64,000 nt of DNA from ATX-6F1 sp943369485. Its GTDB lineage: Bacteria > Cyanobacteriota > Cyanobacteriia > PCC-6307 > Cyanobiaceae. The stretch covers positions 85,889 through 149,888 of the forward strand of contig CALRNH020000010.1 in assembly GCA_943369485.1 (NCBI GenBank), in the 5' to 3' direction. Position 1 is the stretch's first letter. Each line of letters opens with the position of its first letter. The notes under the pieces were generated by a model. It was not told the DNA's origin. It made no database searches and saw nothing but the letters and a program-made list of their open reading frames with translations. The position numbers and the translations under genes were made by a program. Shown here piece by piece: positions 42,866 to 50,482 of the stretch.

Positions 42866-43210
42866 ATGCTGATCTGCCAGGTGCTCAAACCGCTCGTCTC
42901 CACCAACCGCATCCCAGGCTTCGAGCACAAACATCTGCAGGTGGTGCTCGATGGCAGCACCCAGAAAGTGGCCGTCGACGCCGTTGGCTGCATCCCCGGC
43001 GACTGGGTCATCTGCGTGGGCAGCTCGGCGGCCCGGGAGGCGGCCGGCAGCAAGTCCTACCCCAGTGATCTGACCATCGTCGGGATCATCGACCACTGGA
43101 ATCCCGACGCCGGCAAACCGGAGTCCAAGCCTGCCGCCAGCGTCCTCCCCACCGAAACCACCGCAGCCGAGAGCTCCGTCGATGGGGCCAACAGCGGGGG
43201 ACTCCGCTGA
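42866..43210 (+). CDS. csoS4A: CsoS4A carboxysome vertex protein
   Basis: The 114-residue protein is a BMC-P (EutN/CcmL) pentamer subunit that closes carboxysome vertices. It starts MLICQVLKPLVSTNRI and has HLQVVLDGSTQKVAVDAVG, then WVICVGSSAAREAAGSKSYPSDLTIVGIIDHW (shown in part: CVGSSAAREAAG and LTIVGIIDHW). The last 30 residues are a Pro/Thr/Ala tail that the shorter CsoS4B lacks. The ATG follows the csoS3 stop by one base. Confidence 0.96.
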   Translation: MLICQVLKPLVSTNRIPGFEHKHLQVVLDGSTQKVAVDAVGCIPGDWVICVGSSAAREAAGSKSYPSDLTIVGIIDHWNPDAGKPESKPAASVLPTETTAAESSVDGANSGGLR

Positions 43211-43461
43211 TGGAAATCATGCAGGTCACCGGCTCGATCACGTGCACCCAGCGGGTCGACGGGCTTGGCCACATGAACCTGCGCGTCCTGCGCAGCACCA
43301 AGGGCAAGGAGAGCGTGGCGGTGGACCCCGTGGGCGCCTCTCCAGGCAACTGGGTGTTCACCTCCAGTGGTTCCGCCGCCCGCTTTGCCTGCACCAATCC
43401 CGAGACCCTCACGGATCTCACCATCGCCGGCATCATCGACCACTGGACACCGGACGGCTGA
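43210..43461 (+). CDS. csoS4B: CsoS4B carboxysome vertex protein
   Basis: The 83-residue BMC-P pentamer subunit starts MEIMQVTGSITCTQRVDGL and ends LTIAGIIDHWTPDG. The pentamer-forming segment NWVFTSSGSAARFA is intact. It starts at a TGATG overlap with csoS4A and ends 38 bases before csoS1E. Confidence 0.96.
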   Translation: MEIMQVTGSITCTQRVDGLGHMNLRVLRSTKGKESVAVDPVGASPGNWVFTSSGSAARFACTNPETLTDLTIAGIIDHWTPDG

Positions 43462-43499
43462 AGGCTTTTCCCCTGAACCATTCCCACCACCTCACCGTC

Positions 43500-44144
43500 A
43501 TGGCCATCCCCCGCTCCCGCCCCAGCAGCTCCCGAAAAGCAATCACTCCGCCCGCCGGCGGCCCCAAGGCCCTGCCGGCGGCGACCGAGCCAGCCCCTGC
43601 GAAAGCAGCTGCCGAGGCCAAGCCCGCTGAGCCCGACGTTGCCTTGGCCAAAGCCGTCCCCGTCGCGAGAGCGGCAGCGGCGGCTTCGGACACCCCAGGG
43701 GCCCGAACCACCAGCGCCAAGGTCGCACCCGCCCGGAGCACTCCGGTCCGGGCCTCCACCTCCCGCTCGGGCAGCGGCGCCAGCTCAGGCGGCAGCTCCA
43801 CCCCCAACCGTCCCTCCTCCTCCTCCCCCCTCCCCATGGCTCCCTCCCATCAAGGCATCGCCCTCGGTCTGATCGAAACCCGCGGTCTGGTGCCTGCCAT
43901 CGAGGCGGCTGATGCCATGACCAAGGCCGCCGAAGTCACCCTGGTGGCCAGGGAATTCGTCGGTGGTGGTTACGTCACCGTGATGGTGCGCGGTGAAACC
44001 GGTGCAGTGAACGCCGCCGTGCGGGCCGGGGCCGATGCCTGCGAGCGCGTGGGCGATGGCCTGGTGGCGGCCCACATCATTGCCCGGCCCCACAGCGAAG
44101 TCGAGCCCGTGCTCGTTCCAACCGACGCCATCCGCCGGCTTTGA
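43500..44144 (+). CDS. csoS1E: CsoS1E shell protein with long N-terminal extension
   Basis: The 214-residue product consists of about 112 residues rich in Ala, Pro, Ser, Lys and Arg, then a BMC-H domain starting near residue 113 (MAPSHQGIALGLIETRGLV). The BMC core is nearly identical to CsoS1: about seven differences in 87 positions. Similar long-tailed BMC-H proteins, called CsoS1E, occur in some alpha-cyanobacteria. The disordered tail could recruit a cargo or link shell layers. The ATG at 43500 is used. The internal ATG at 43836 has only pyrimidine-rich sequence upstream and no ribosome-binding site. Confidence 0.92.
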   Translation: MAIPRSRPSSSRKAITPPAGGPKALPAATEPAPAKAAAEAKPAEPDVALAKAVPVARAAAAASDTPGARTTSAKVAPARSTPVRASTSRSGSGASSGGSSTPNRPSSSSPLPMAPSHQGIALGLIETRGLVPAIEAADAMTKAAEVTLVAREFVGGGYVTVMVRGETGAVNAAVRAGADACERVGDGLVAAHIIARPHSEVEPVLVPTDAIRRL

Positions 44145-44149
44145 TCACG

Positions 44150-44617
44150 ATGGTCGCCGTTCACGCCAGGGTCCTGGCCTTGCTCGGGCGGGCCCTCAGC
44201 CTCGAACTCAGCGCCGTTCAGCAGTACATGACCCAGTCCGCCCTGGCCGAGCGCTGGGGCGACCAGCTGGCGGCGGAGCGCTTCCGCCTCGAAACCGTGG
44301 AGGAGCTTCGACATGCGGAACGCCTGGTGCAGCGCATGCTCGCCCTGGGCGTTGCCCCTGCCGCCTCCCAGTTGCGACCGGTCACCACGGCCGGAGATCT
44401 GCTGGGACTGTTGCGCCAGAATGCTCAGCTCGAGGCGTTACTGGTGGATCATTACGCCGAAGCCGTGCGCTTTTGCCAGCTGATCGGCGATCACGACAAC
44501 GGGACCTTCTTCCGCGAGCTCTTGAACGACGAGCAGCTCCACGGAGAGGATTTGGCACAGTGGCTGGGCGAGCTCGGCGGCGGGCGAGCGGGCGACATGG
44601 ATCGCGCCACCTTCTGA
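44150..44617 (+). CDS. Bacterioferritin-like protein of the carboxysome operon
   Basis: The 155-residue product has a four-helix ferritin-like pattern: an ELSAVQQYMTQSALAE helix, EELRHAERLVQRML with a typical ExxH pair, a third helix with LRQNAQLEALLVDHYAEAV, and DEQLHGEDLAQWL with a second ExxH. Such proteins follow shell genes in alpha-carboxysome loci of several bacteria and are called bacterioferritin. Iron storage or redox control in or near the carboxysome is plausible. I use the ATG at 44150, five bases after the csoS1E stop; a TTG three codons earlier overlaps the stop. Confidence 0.87.
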   Translation: MVAVHARVLALLGRALSLELSAVQQYMTQSALAERWGDQLAAERFRLETVEELRHAERLVQRMLALGVAPAASQLRPVTTAGDLLGLLRQNAQLEALLVDHYAEAVRFCQLIGDHDNGTFFRELLNDEQLHGEDLAQWLGELGGGRAGDMDRATF

Positions 44618-44645
44618 ACCCCATGCGGGTCACCTCCCCCACCCC

Positions 44646-46502
44646 TTGTCCAACGCCCTGCCCCTGCCGATTCAGCTGGTCTGGCTGATCCCGCTCTACG
44701 GGTTCGGCGGCATGGTGCTGTCGCTGCCATGGGCGGCGGGCTGGTTCAAGCGCAACGGCCCACGCCCTGCGGCGTACCTGAACCTGCTGGTCACCCTGCT
44801 GGCCGTGATGCACGGCAGCTGGATCCTGCAGCAGGTGTGGCAGCACGGCCCCCAGCACCTGGAATTCGCCTGGTTCCAGGCCGCCGACCTCAACCTGCGC
44901 ATCGGCTTCGACCTCTCGCTCACCAACCTGGCGGCGCTCGAGCTGGTGACGTGCATGAGCCTGCTGGGCCAGGTGTATGCGCTTGGCTACCTCGACAAGG
45001 AATGGTCGCTGGCGCGGTTCTACGCGCTGGTGGGCTTCTTTGAGGGGGCGCTCGCCGGGGTGGTTCTGAGCAGCAGCCTGTTCATGAGCTATTTCCTGCT
45101 GGAGATGCTCACCCTCTCCACCTATCTGCTGGTGGGGTTCTGGTATGCCCAGCCCTTGGTGGTCACGGCCGCCCGCGACGCCTTCCTCACCAAGCGGGTG
45201 GGCGATGTGCTGCTGCTGATGGGGATGGTGGCACTCTCGGCCTGGGCGGGCTCGATGGAATTCGAGGATCTCTACGTCTGGGCCGCCGAGGCCGATGCCA
45301 GTGGTGCGCTCTCGCCCCTGGCCGGCACGCTGCTGGGCCTGGGGCTAATCGCCGGGCCGATGGGCAAGTGTGCCCAGTTCCCGATGCACCTCTGGCTTGA
45401 TGAGGCGATGGAGGGGCCGAACCCCGCCTCGATCCTGCGCAACTCGGTGGTCGTCACCGCCGGAGCCCTGGTGCTGATGAAGGTGATGCCGCTGCTGCGC
45501 TTCTCCCCCCTGGCCACCACCGTGCTGCTGGTGGTGGGCACGATCAGCTCCGTCGCCGGCGCCCTGGTGGCGATCGCCCAGGTGGACATCAAACGGGCCT
45601 TTTCTTACTCCACCACCTCCTATCTGGGGCTGGTGTTCATCGCCATCGCCCTGCAGCAGCCGGCGATCGCGCTGCTGCTGCTGTTCTCCCACGGCCTGGC
45701 CAAGGCGCTTGTGTTCATGAGCGTGGGCAGCATCATCGCCACCACCAACTGCCAGGACCTCACCGAGCTGGGCGGCCTCGGTTCGCGCATGCCCGCCACC
45801 ACCACCGCCTACCTGGTGGGCGGCGCCGGTCTGGTGGGCCTGCTACCCCTGGGCTGTTTCTGGTGCTTTGGGCTGCTGGTGGAGGCCTTCGCGCCTCAGC
45901 AGCCCATCTTCGCGGTCGTGTGCCTGCTCACCAATGGACTCACCGCCTTCAACCTCACCCGTGTCTTCCGGCACGTGTTCCTTGGCCCGCCGATGCCCAA
46001 AACCAAGCGCGCCCCGGAGGTGAACTGGCTGATGGCGCTGCCGATGGTGAGCCTCACGGTGCTGGTGGCGCTGATCCCGGCGCTGATGGCCCGCTTCAAT
46101 CCGGTACCCAGCATCGGATCCATCCCATGGACAGTGACCGCTGCGGTGGTCGCCAGCGGCCTGGCGGGGGTGGCCGGCGGCGCCCTGGCGCCGCTGAACA
46201 AGTCATGGTCGCGTTCGATGATCCAGCCGCTGCGGGTCCTGCAAGACCTGCTCGCCTCCGATTTCTACACCGATCGCATCTATAAAGCCACGATCGTGGC
46301 GGCGGTGGCCGGCCTGGCGAGGCTGACCAACTGGGTGGACCAGGTCCTGGTGAATGGCCTGGTGAATGGCATCGGGCGCCTCTCGTTAGCCAGCGCTGAA
46401 GGGCTCAAGCTGGCGGTGAACGGCCAGGTGCAAACCTACGTTCTCACGGTGATTGTGGCGATCGTGCTGCTGCTCATCTCCCTGCGGTGGCTTCAGGTAT
46501 GA
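44646..46502 (+). CDS. ndhF4: NDH-1 subunit NdhF4 (CO2-uptake form)
   Basis: The 618-residue NdhF-type subunit starts with a TTG at 44646, 28 bases after the bacterioferritin-like gene. It has FMSYFLLEMLTLSTYLLVGFW, GPMGKCAQFPMHLWLDEAMEGPNPA (shown in part: CAQFPMHLWLDEAMEG) and DIKRAFSYSTTSYLG. Its sequence resembles the NdhF3 at 29076 in each of these stretches but is clearly distinct. With NdhD4 and CupB it makes the NDH-1MS' (constitutive, lower-affinity) CO2-uptake complex. Confidence 0.93.
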   Translation: MSNALPLPIQLVWLIPLYGFGGMVLSLPWAAGWFKRNGPRPAAYLNLLVTLLAVMHGSWILQQVWQHGPQHLEFAWFQAADLNLRIGFDLSLTNLAALELVTCMSLLGQVYALGYLDKEWSLARFYALVGFFEGALAGVVLSSSLFMSYFLLEMLTLSTYLLVGFWYAQPLVVTAARDAFLTKRVGDVLLLMGMVALSAWAGSMEFEDLYVWAAEADASGALSPLAGTLLGLGLIAGPMGKCAQFPMHLWLDEAMEGPNPASILRNSVVVTAGALVLMKVMPLLRFSPLATTVLLVVGTISSVAGALVAIAQVDIKRAFSYSTTSYLGLVFIAIALQQPAIALLLLFSHGLAKALVFMSVGSIIATTNCQDLTELGGLGSRMPATTTAYLVGGAGLVGLLPLGCFWCFGLLVEAFAPQQPIFAVVCLLTNGLTAFNLTRVFRHVFLGPPMPKTKRAPEVNWLMALPMVSLTVLVALIPALMARFNPVPSIGSIPWTVTAAVVASGLAGVAGGALAPLNKSWSRSMIQPLRVLQDLLASDFYTDRIYKATIVAAVAGLARLTNWVDQVLVNGLVNGIGRLSLASAEGLKLAVNGQVQTYVLTVIVAIVLLLISLRWLQV

Positions 46503-46512
46503 GGACCGGCCG

Positions 46513-48039
46513 ATGCTGAGCCTGCTGCTGCTGATCCCCTTCGCTGGAGCCCTGCTGCTGGCCCTCTGGCCGGGCAACCCGACCAAGGGGCGCATGCGCA
46601 CGGTCACGCTGGTGGTTCTGGGCCTCCAGCTGGCCTGGAGCCTCGTGGTGCTGGCCCGCTTCGACCCCGGCAACAGCGCCATGCAGCTGCAGGAATCCCT
46701 GCGCTGGGTGGACAGCCTGGGGCTCGACTACAAACTCGGCGTCGATGGCCTGTCGCTGCCATTGGTGTTGATCAACGGCTCCCTGACGCTGGTCTCGGCG
46801 ATCTGCACCCGCGACATCGACAAGCGACCGCGGGTCTATTTCGCCCTGCTGATGGTGATCAGTGGGGCCGTGAACGGTGCCTTTCTGGCCGAGAACCTGC
46901 TGCTCTTCTTCCTCTTCTATGAACTCGAACTGATCCCCTTGTGGTGCCTGATCTCCGTCTGGGGTGGAGCGAACCGGGACTATGCCGCCACCAAGTTTCT
47001 GATCTTCACGGCGGTGTCGGGCTTTTTGATTCTTGGGGCCTTCCTCGGCCTGGCCCTGTTGACCGGCACGGCGGATTTCAGCCTCACACCGATCACCAGT
47101 GAACGGCTCTCGATGGGCGCACAGCTGCTGTTGCTGGGGGCCCTGCTGGTGGGTTTCGGCATCAAGGTGCCGCTGTTTCCCTTCCAAAACTGGCTTCCCG
47201 ATGCCCATACCCAGGCCTCCACGCCGGTGTCGGTGCTGCTCGCCGGTGTGCTGCTGAAGCTGGGGACCTACGGTCTGCTGCGTTTCTGTCTGGGGCTGTT
47301 CCCCGAGGCCTGGGCGCAGCTGGCCCCTGGGCTGGCGATCTGGGCGGCGATCTCGGTGCTGTTCGGATCGCTGGCGGCCATCGCCCAGAAGGACATGAAA
47401 CGGATGGTGGCCTACAGCTCCGTGGGCCACATGGGCTACATCCTGCTGGCGGCGTCGGCGGCCACGCCGGTGGCGATCCTCGGGGCCGTGTTCCAGATGG
47501 TCAGCCACGGCCTGATTTCGGCGTTGCTGTTCCTGCTGGTGGGGATCGTCTACCGCAAGACCGGCACCCGGGATCTGACCGTGCTGCACGGTCTGCTCAA
47601 TCCCGAGAAGGGTTTGCCCTTCACCGGCGCCTTGATGATTCTGGGGGTGATGGCCAGCGCCGGGATGCCCGGGATGGCTGGCTTCATCTCCGAGTTCATG
47701 GTGTTCCGCGGCAGCATCAGCGCCTATCCCCTGGCCACCCTGCTCTCGATGGTGGGATCGGGACTCACGGCCGTGTACTTCCTGTTACTCGTCAACCGGG
47801 CCTTCTTCGGCCGTCTGGCCGTGACCCCCATCAGCGATCCTGTGCTGCATGGCCGCCTTGATGTGAATCTCGCCGCGGTAGCCCCCCGCGAAACCATCCC
47901 CGCCATGGCCCTGGCCGTTGGGGTGGTCGCCATCGGCCTGCTGCCGGCTGGACTTGGACGGCTCAGTGAGGCCGCCACCACGGCCATGGCTCAGTTGCCG
48001 GCCCTGGCGGCCGCCCTGCAGAACGGGGGCCTGGGCTGA
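46513..48039 (+). CDS. ndhD4: NDH-1 subunit NdhD4 (CO2-uptake form)
   Basis: The 508-residue protein starts MLSLLLLIPFAGALLLALWPG ten bases after the ndhF4 stop and has FLFYELELIPLWCLISVWGG, PFQNWLPDAHTQASTPVS, AQKDMKRMVAYSSVGHMGYI and SAGMPGMAGFISEFMVF. It is the distal proton-pumping subunit that partners NdhF4. The ATG at 46513 was chosen over an in-frame start at 46453, which lies inside ndhF4. Confidence 0.94.
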   Translation: MLSLLLLIPFAGALLLALWPGNPTKGRMRTVTLVVLGLQLAWSLVVLARFDPGNSAMQLQESLRWVDSLGLDYKLGVDGLSLPLVLINGSLTLVSAICTRDIDKRPRVYFALLMVISGAVNGAFLAENLLLFFLFYELELIPLWCLISVWGGANRDYAATKFLIFTAVSGFLILGAFLGLALLTGTADFSLTPITSERLSMGAQLLLLGALLVGFGIKVPLFPFQNWLPDAHTQASTPVSVLLAGVLLKLGTYGLLRFCLGLFPEAWAQLAPGLAIWAAISVLFGSLAAIAQKDMKRMVAYSSVGHMGYILLAASAATPVAILGAVFQMVSHGLISALLFLLVGIVYRKTGTRDLTVLHGLLNPEKGLPFTGALMILGVMASAGMPGMAGFISEFMVFRGSISAYPLATLLSMVGSGLTAVYFLLLVNRAFFGRLAVTPISDPVLHGRLDVNLAAVAPRETIPAMALAVGVVAIGLLPAGLGRLSEAATTAMAQLPALAAALQNGGLG

Positions 48040-49178
48040 TGCCGATCATCTCGGCCGAACTGGTCCAGGCCGGGTCCATGCCCAGCGCCGAGGAGCTGCA
48101 GTCAAAACTGCTGGCCGGCGACACGCTGCTGGCCGAGAGCGCCGACCATCTGATCGAAGTGGTGGATGTGCTCGAGAGTTACGGCGATGTGCTGGACGCC
48201 TACAGCACCAACCTGATCTTCCAGGCCGAGCAGCAGTTCCTGCTTCCGTTTCCGCTGTTCAAGTACCTCGACGGCAAGAACAGCCCAGCGAAGATCTGGC
48301 GCCACCTGAACCACGACCGGATCAATTTCGAGTACGCCGAGTACTGCATGAAGGCGATGCTCTGGCATGGCACCGGCGGCCTCGATGCTTACCTGGATTC
48401 GGAGGCCTTCGCCGCGGGCTGCGCCGCGATCATCCGCCGCAAGACCCAGCGCGATCCCTTACTTGGCCTGCTGCATCCGCTCTTTCCGGGCTTCCTGATC
48501 GAGCTGATCCGCACCGCCGCCACCACCCACGCCCTCGGCCAGTTCTGGAGGGTGATGAGCGATCTGTTCCTCGATCTGGCCCGCGCCGAGGCCGATGGCC
48601 GCGTGGCGTCGATCGAGGCGGTGGTGGAGTTCATCAAGGACGGCCTGGTGGCCGCCGCCGCCAACCCGATCACCTACGGGGTGACGGTGGCGGGGGAACA
48701 CCTGTGGGTGCTGCCGCCTGAAGCGGGGCTCACCTTCCTGGTGGACGTGGCCGTCCCCTATGTCGAAGCGGTGTTCTTGCGTGGTCTGCCATTCCTGGGC
48801 ACGGTGAGCTTCAACGCCCAGGCCCAGCAGATCTCCCCTGACCAGGCCAAGTTCGCCTACGGCGCCCTCTATGCCGACCCGCTGCCGAGCATGGGAGCCG
48901 GCATTCCGCCCAGCCTGCTGATGCAGGACATGTACCGCCAGCTGCCGGAGCGATTGCACGCCTGGTACCTGGAGCGCACGCGGGGCGAAGGCGACGTGCG
49001 CGTCAAGATCTGCATGAGTTTCCAGAAGGCGATGTTCTGCGTGACCAACGCCGCCATTCGGGGCACCTTCCCCAGGCCGCTCAGCAGCGAGGATCCGGCT
49101 GACCAAGCCGCCAACCAGGCCTATGCCGCCGCCTGGGCCGGCCGCCTGGCGGTGGCCCGCACGGATTGCCTTGACTGA
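48039..49178 (+). CDS. cupB: CO2 hydration protein CupB (ChpX) of NDH-1MS'
   Basis: The 379-residue protein shares with CupA (26189-27499) the motifs PLFKYLDGKN, INFEYAEYCMKAMLWH, FLGTVSFNAQAQ, GIPPSLLMQDM and RGEGD. It is shorter and starts at a TGATG overlap with ndhD4. The order ndhF4-ndhD4-cupB is the expected NDH-1MS' operon. It should convert cytosolic CO2 to HCO3-, partly recapturing CO2 leaking from the carboxysome. Confidence 0.94.
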   Translation: MPIISAELVQAGSMPSAEELQSKLLAGDTLLAESADHLIEVVDVLESYGDVLDAYSTNLIFQAEQQFLLPFPLFKYLDGKNSPAKIWRHLNHDRINFEYAEYCMKAMLWHGTGGLDAYLDSEAFAAGCAAIIRRKTQRDPLLGLLHPLFPGFLIELIRTAATTHALGQFWRVMSDLFLDLARAEADGRVASIEAVVEFIKDGLVAAAANPITYGVTVAGEHLWVLPPEAGLTFLVDVAVPYVEAVFLRGLPFLGTVSFNAQAQQISPDQAKFAYGALYADPLPSMGAGIPPSLLMQDMYRQLPERLHAWYLERTRGEGDVRVKICMSFQKAMFCVTNAAIRGTFPRPLSSEDPADQAANQAYAAAWAGRLAVARTDCLD

Positions 49179-49262
49179 CCGACGTCTTTACTGACCGATG
49201 GCCGTGACCGACGGATGGCCTTGATTCCGGCAGCGAACAGCCGCTCACTTAGTTTGGACGTC

Positions 49263-49520
49263 ATGGACCAGCCTTGGACGCCGCGCCCCAAACCCGAGCA
49301 GCCCGTGCGGCTGGAGCGGCGCGTTGAATTCACCGATTACGCCAGCAATCGCGCCTTCCTCGATCGCCTCAACGACTTCTGCGAGCAGCAGGGCCGCTAC
49401 CCGGACATCAGCTTCGGCCGCACCTACGTCAACATCACCCTGCGCTCGGAGGGGGAGGGCGAACCGCTCAGCGATGCCGACCATTCCTTCGCCGCCGCCA
49501 TCGATGGTCTCCTCCGCTGA
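49263..49520 (+). CDS. Alpha-carboxysome RuBisCO assembly factor acRAF (PCD-like fold)
   Basis: The 85-residue protein resembles a pterin-4a-carbinolamine dehydratase-like domain, with ERRVEFTDYASNRAFLDRLNDFCEQQGRYPDISFGRTYVNITLR (shown in part: FTDYASNRAFLDRLNDFCEQ and PDISFGRTYVNITLR), but it lacks the usual catalytic His pattern. This domain, adjacent to cbbX, is acRAF, which helps fold or assemble form IA RuBisCO. I chose the ATG at 49263; an in-frame upstream start at 49215 adds no similarity. The 3' end overlaps cbbX by 17 bases. Confidence 0.86.
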   Translation: MDQPWTPRPKPEQPVRLERRVEFTDYASNRAFLDRLNDFCEQQGRYPDISFGRTYVNITLRSEGEGEPLSDADHSFAAAIDGLLR

Positions 49521-50478
49521 TTCCGGATCTGCTCCCGCCGCTTCGACACCCATCAGTGATGAACTGGATGACGCCACTCCGGTCAACCTCAAGGCGGCCT
49601 ACGAGGGCTCCCAGGTCCATGAGGTGCTCGAGCAGCTCGACAAGGAGCTGATCGGCCTCAGGCCGGTGAAGACCCGCATCCGTGAAATCGCCGCCCTGCT
49701 CGTGGTGGAGCGGGCCCGCAAGCAGGTGGGGCTGGCAACAGGTGCCCCGAGCCTGCACATGTCATTCACCGGACGGCCCGGCACCGGCAAGACCACGGTG
49801 GCCGAGCGCATGAGCCAGATCCTGCACCGCCTCGGCTACCTGCGCAAAGGCCATGTGGTCACGGCCACCCGCGATGATCTGGTCGGCCAGTACATCGGCC
49901 ATACGGCTCCCAAGACCCGGGAGATGCTCAAAAAGGCCATGGGCGGCGTGCTGTTCATCGACGAGGCCTATTACCTCTACCGCCCTGAAAACGAACGCGA
50001 CTACGGCGCGGAGGCGATCGAGATCCTGCTGCAGGTGATGGAGAACAACCGCGACGATTTGGTGGTGATCTTTGCCGGTTACAAGGACCGCATGGATGTC
50101 TTCTACCAGAGCAACCCCGGGCTGTCATCACGGGTGGCCAACCACATCGATTTCCCCGACTACAGCGCCGAGGAGTTGTTGGCGATTGCCAAGCTGATTC
50201 TGGCGGCAGAGAACTACCGCTTCAGCGACGAGGCCAACGTTGCCTTTGCCGACTACATCGTGCGGCGCATGCAGCTGCCCTTCTTCGCCAATGCCCGCTC
50301 GATCCGCAACGCCATCGACCGGGCCCGGATGCGCCAGGCCAACCGTCTCTTCAACCACAGCGGCGGTGGATTGACCAAGCGCGATCTGATCACGATCGAG
50401 GCCGACGACATCACCTCCAGCCGGGTGTTCCAGGGGGAAGTGGAAGGGCTCGACCCCAGCCTGCCCCTGACGGAGTGA
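49504..50478 (+). CDS. cbbX: AAA+ RuBisCO activase CbbX
   Basis: The 324-residue AAA+ protein has a Walker A motif GRPGTGKTT with Lys96, Walker B LFIDEAYYLY, the GYKDRMDVFYQSNPGLSSRVANHIDFPDY segment (shown in part: AGYKDRMDVFYQSNPGLSSR), and a C-terminal ARSIRNAIDRARMRQANRLF. CbbX uses ATP to remove inhibitory sugar phosphates from RuBisCO. The ATG at 49504 is inside the last 17 bases of acRAF. It ends four bases before the convergent dnaA stop, so there is no space for a terminator between the two. Confidence 0.97.
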   Translation: MVSSADSGSAPAASTPISDELDDATPVNLKAAYEGSQVHEVLEQLDKELIGLRPVKTRIREIAALLVVERARKQVGLATGAPSLHMSFTGRPGTGKTTVAERMSQILHRLGYLRKGHVVTATRDDLVGQYIGHTAPKTREMLKKAMGGVLFIDEAYYLYRPENERDYGAEAIEILLQVMENNRDDLVVIFAGYKDRMDVFYQSNPGLSSRVANHIDFPDYSAEELLAIAKLILAAENYRFSDEANVAFADYIVRRMQLPFFANARSIRNAIDRARMRQANRLFNHSGGGLTKRDLITIEADDITSSRVFQGEVEGLDPSLPLTE

Positions 50479-50482
50479 GGGG

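Noticed and set aside
43836..44144. Short CsoS1E from the internal ATG at 43836
   Set aside because: The upstream mRNA is pyrimidine-rich and lacks any ribosome-binding site, so an independent product is unlikely.
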